DNA from: Bacteroidota bacterium | Lineage (GTDB): Bacteria; Bacteroidota; Bacteroidia; Chitinophagales; BACL12 | Reading direction: 5' to 3' | DNA: 64,000 nucleotides | Assembly (NCBI GenBank): GCA_016715425.1 | Contig: JADKAC010000007.1 | Span: 62,001 to 126,000, forward strand | Part shown: piece after piece, positions 63,864 to 64,000 of the stretch | How the letters are laid out: each line of letters starts with the position of its first letter | Numbering within the stretch: the first letter of the stretch is position 1 | Translations under genes and position numbers: made by a program | Notes under the pieces: model-generated | The model's input: only the letters and a program-made list of their open reading frames with translations | Told to the model about the DNA's origin: nothing | The model's database searches: none

Positions 63864-64000
63864 TTACATCTTCACCCATTTCTGCACCGCTCTTCCCTGT
63901 TCGGTTATTATTTCTGTAAAATAAATACCTGACGGTAGTTGTGAAATATCTGCTTGATTATTTTGAAAATTTACAGGCATTAATTCTCCAACTAAATTAA
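63864..64000 (-). CDS. C-terminal end of a fourth T9SS-cassette protein (cut by window edge)
   Basis: Reading from the right edge, the frame gives LVGELMPVNFQNNQADISQL, PSGIYFTEIITEQGRAVQKW and VKM, then TAA at 63866-63864. This is the same C-terminal sorting cassette as the three YCF48-like genes ending at 55119, 56556 and 57999, so the gene is probably a fourth member of that series. Only the sorting domain lies inside the window; the passenger domain is unknown. Confidence 0.85.
   Translation of the reverse strand, partial: NLVGELMPVNFQNNQADISQLPSGIYFTEIITEQGRAVQKWVKM

Overview
The window is chromosomal DNA of a low-GC member of the Bacteroidota, probably a free-living or sludge-type Chitinophagales/Saprospirales relative. 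The evidence is: many proteins ending in type IX secretion (T9SS) type A sorting domains; a TonB receptor paired with a DUF4249 lipoprotein; a TamA-like outer-membrane protein that is itself a lipoprotein (TamL type); a long (314 aa) NusB; a DUF3276/PUR protein; and several exact TAnnTTTG promoter -7 boxes upstream of genes. I see no rRNA, tRNA, prophage, transposase or CRISPR array.

Layout. 0-3.2 kb: a CaiB-type CoA-transferase (cut by the window edge), a membrane metallophosphoesterase split into two frames, a DinB-fold protein and a fatty-acid desaturase. 3.3-6.7 kb: a large outer-membrane protein resembling SprA. 7-12 kb: a VOC protein, a delta-60 repeat secreted protein, ychF and a radical SAM/SPASM enzyme, followed by a MITE-like element. 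12.3-17.7 kb (minus strand): M23 peptidase, then the conserved run leucine-type dehydrogenase-nusB-DUF1573-yajC-coaE, divergent from an MsbA-like ABC exporter and the PUR protein. 20-30 kb: phosphopantetheinyl transferase, thioesterase, two tandem FG-GAP secreted proteins (one frameshifted), and tamL head-to-head with a TrmH/SpoU methyltransferase. 30-41 kb: thiolase, a putative metal-binding lipoprotein, DoxX, DUF4249 plus TonB receptor, a DsbA-like protein, a subtilisin and mnmA. 41-50 kb: an overlapping cutC/GH2 beta-mannosidase/phosphatase operon, a frameshifted kup potassium transporter, two secreted thioredoxins, ubiX, RDD and an FKBP lipoprotein. 50-64 kb: a surface-protein region with a lamin-tail-domain protein, two tandem small proteins ending in CPPVCD, four YCF48/BNR-type secreted paralogs sharing one C-terminal sorting cassette, and a 1329-residue SBBP-repeat protein.

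The most unusual signal is not a gene. Between genes lie many low-complexity tracts that differ in sequence but share a strict 7-base period (GTGAGTA, GCCAATA, TTGTCAA, CCACTCA/CTATTCA, GTTGCGA, CAGTAAT). They resemble in style the heptanucleotide STRR repeats known from cyanobacteria. One tract lies inside the N-terminal coding region of the 1329-residue surface protein, ahead of its hydrophobic signal segment, where each gained or lost unit would change the reading frame. That makes it a candidate phase-variation switch.

Quality caution: at least three genes (metallophosphoesterase, FG-GAP protein, kup) carry single-base frame changes, mostly at A/T homopolymers, and a large outer-membrane gene lacks a good start codon. 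This pattern fits residual indel errors of a long-read or homopolymer-prone assembly at least as well as true pseudogenes.
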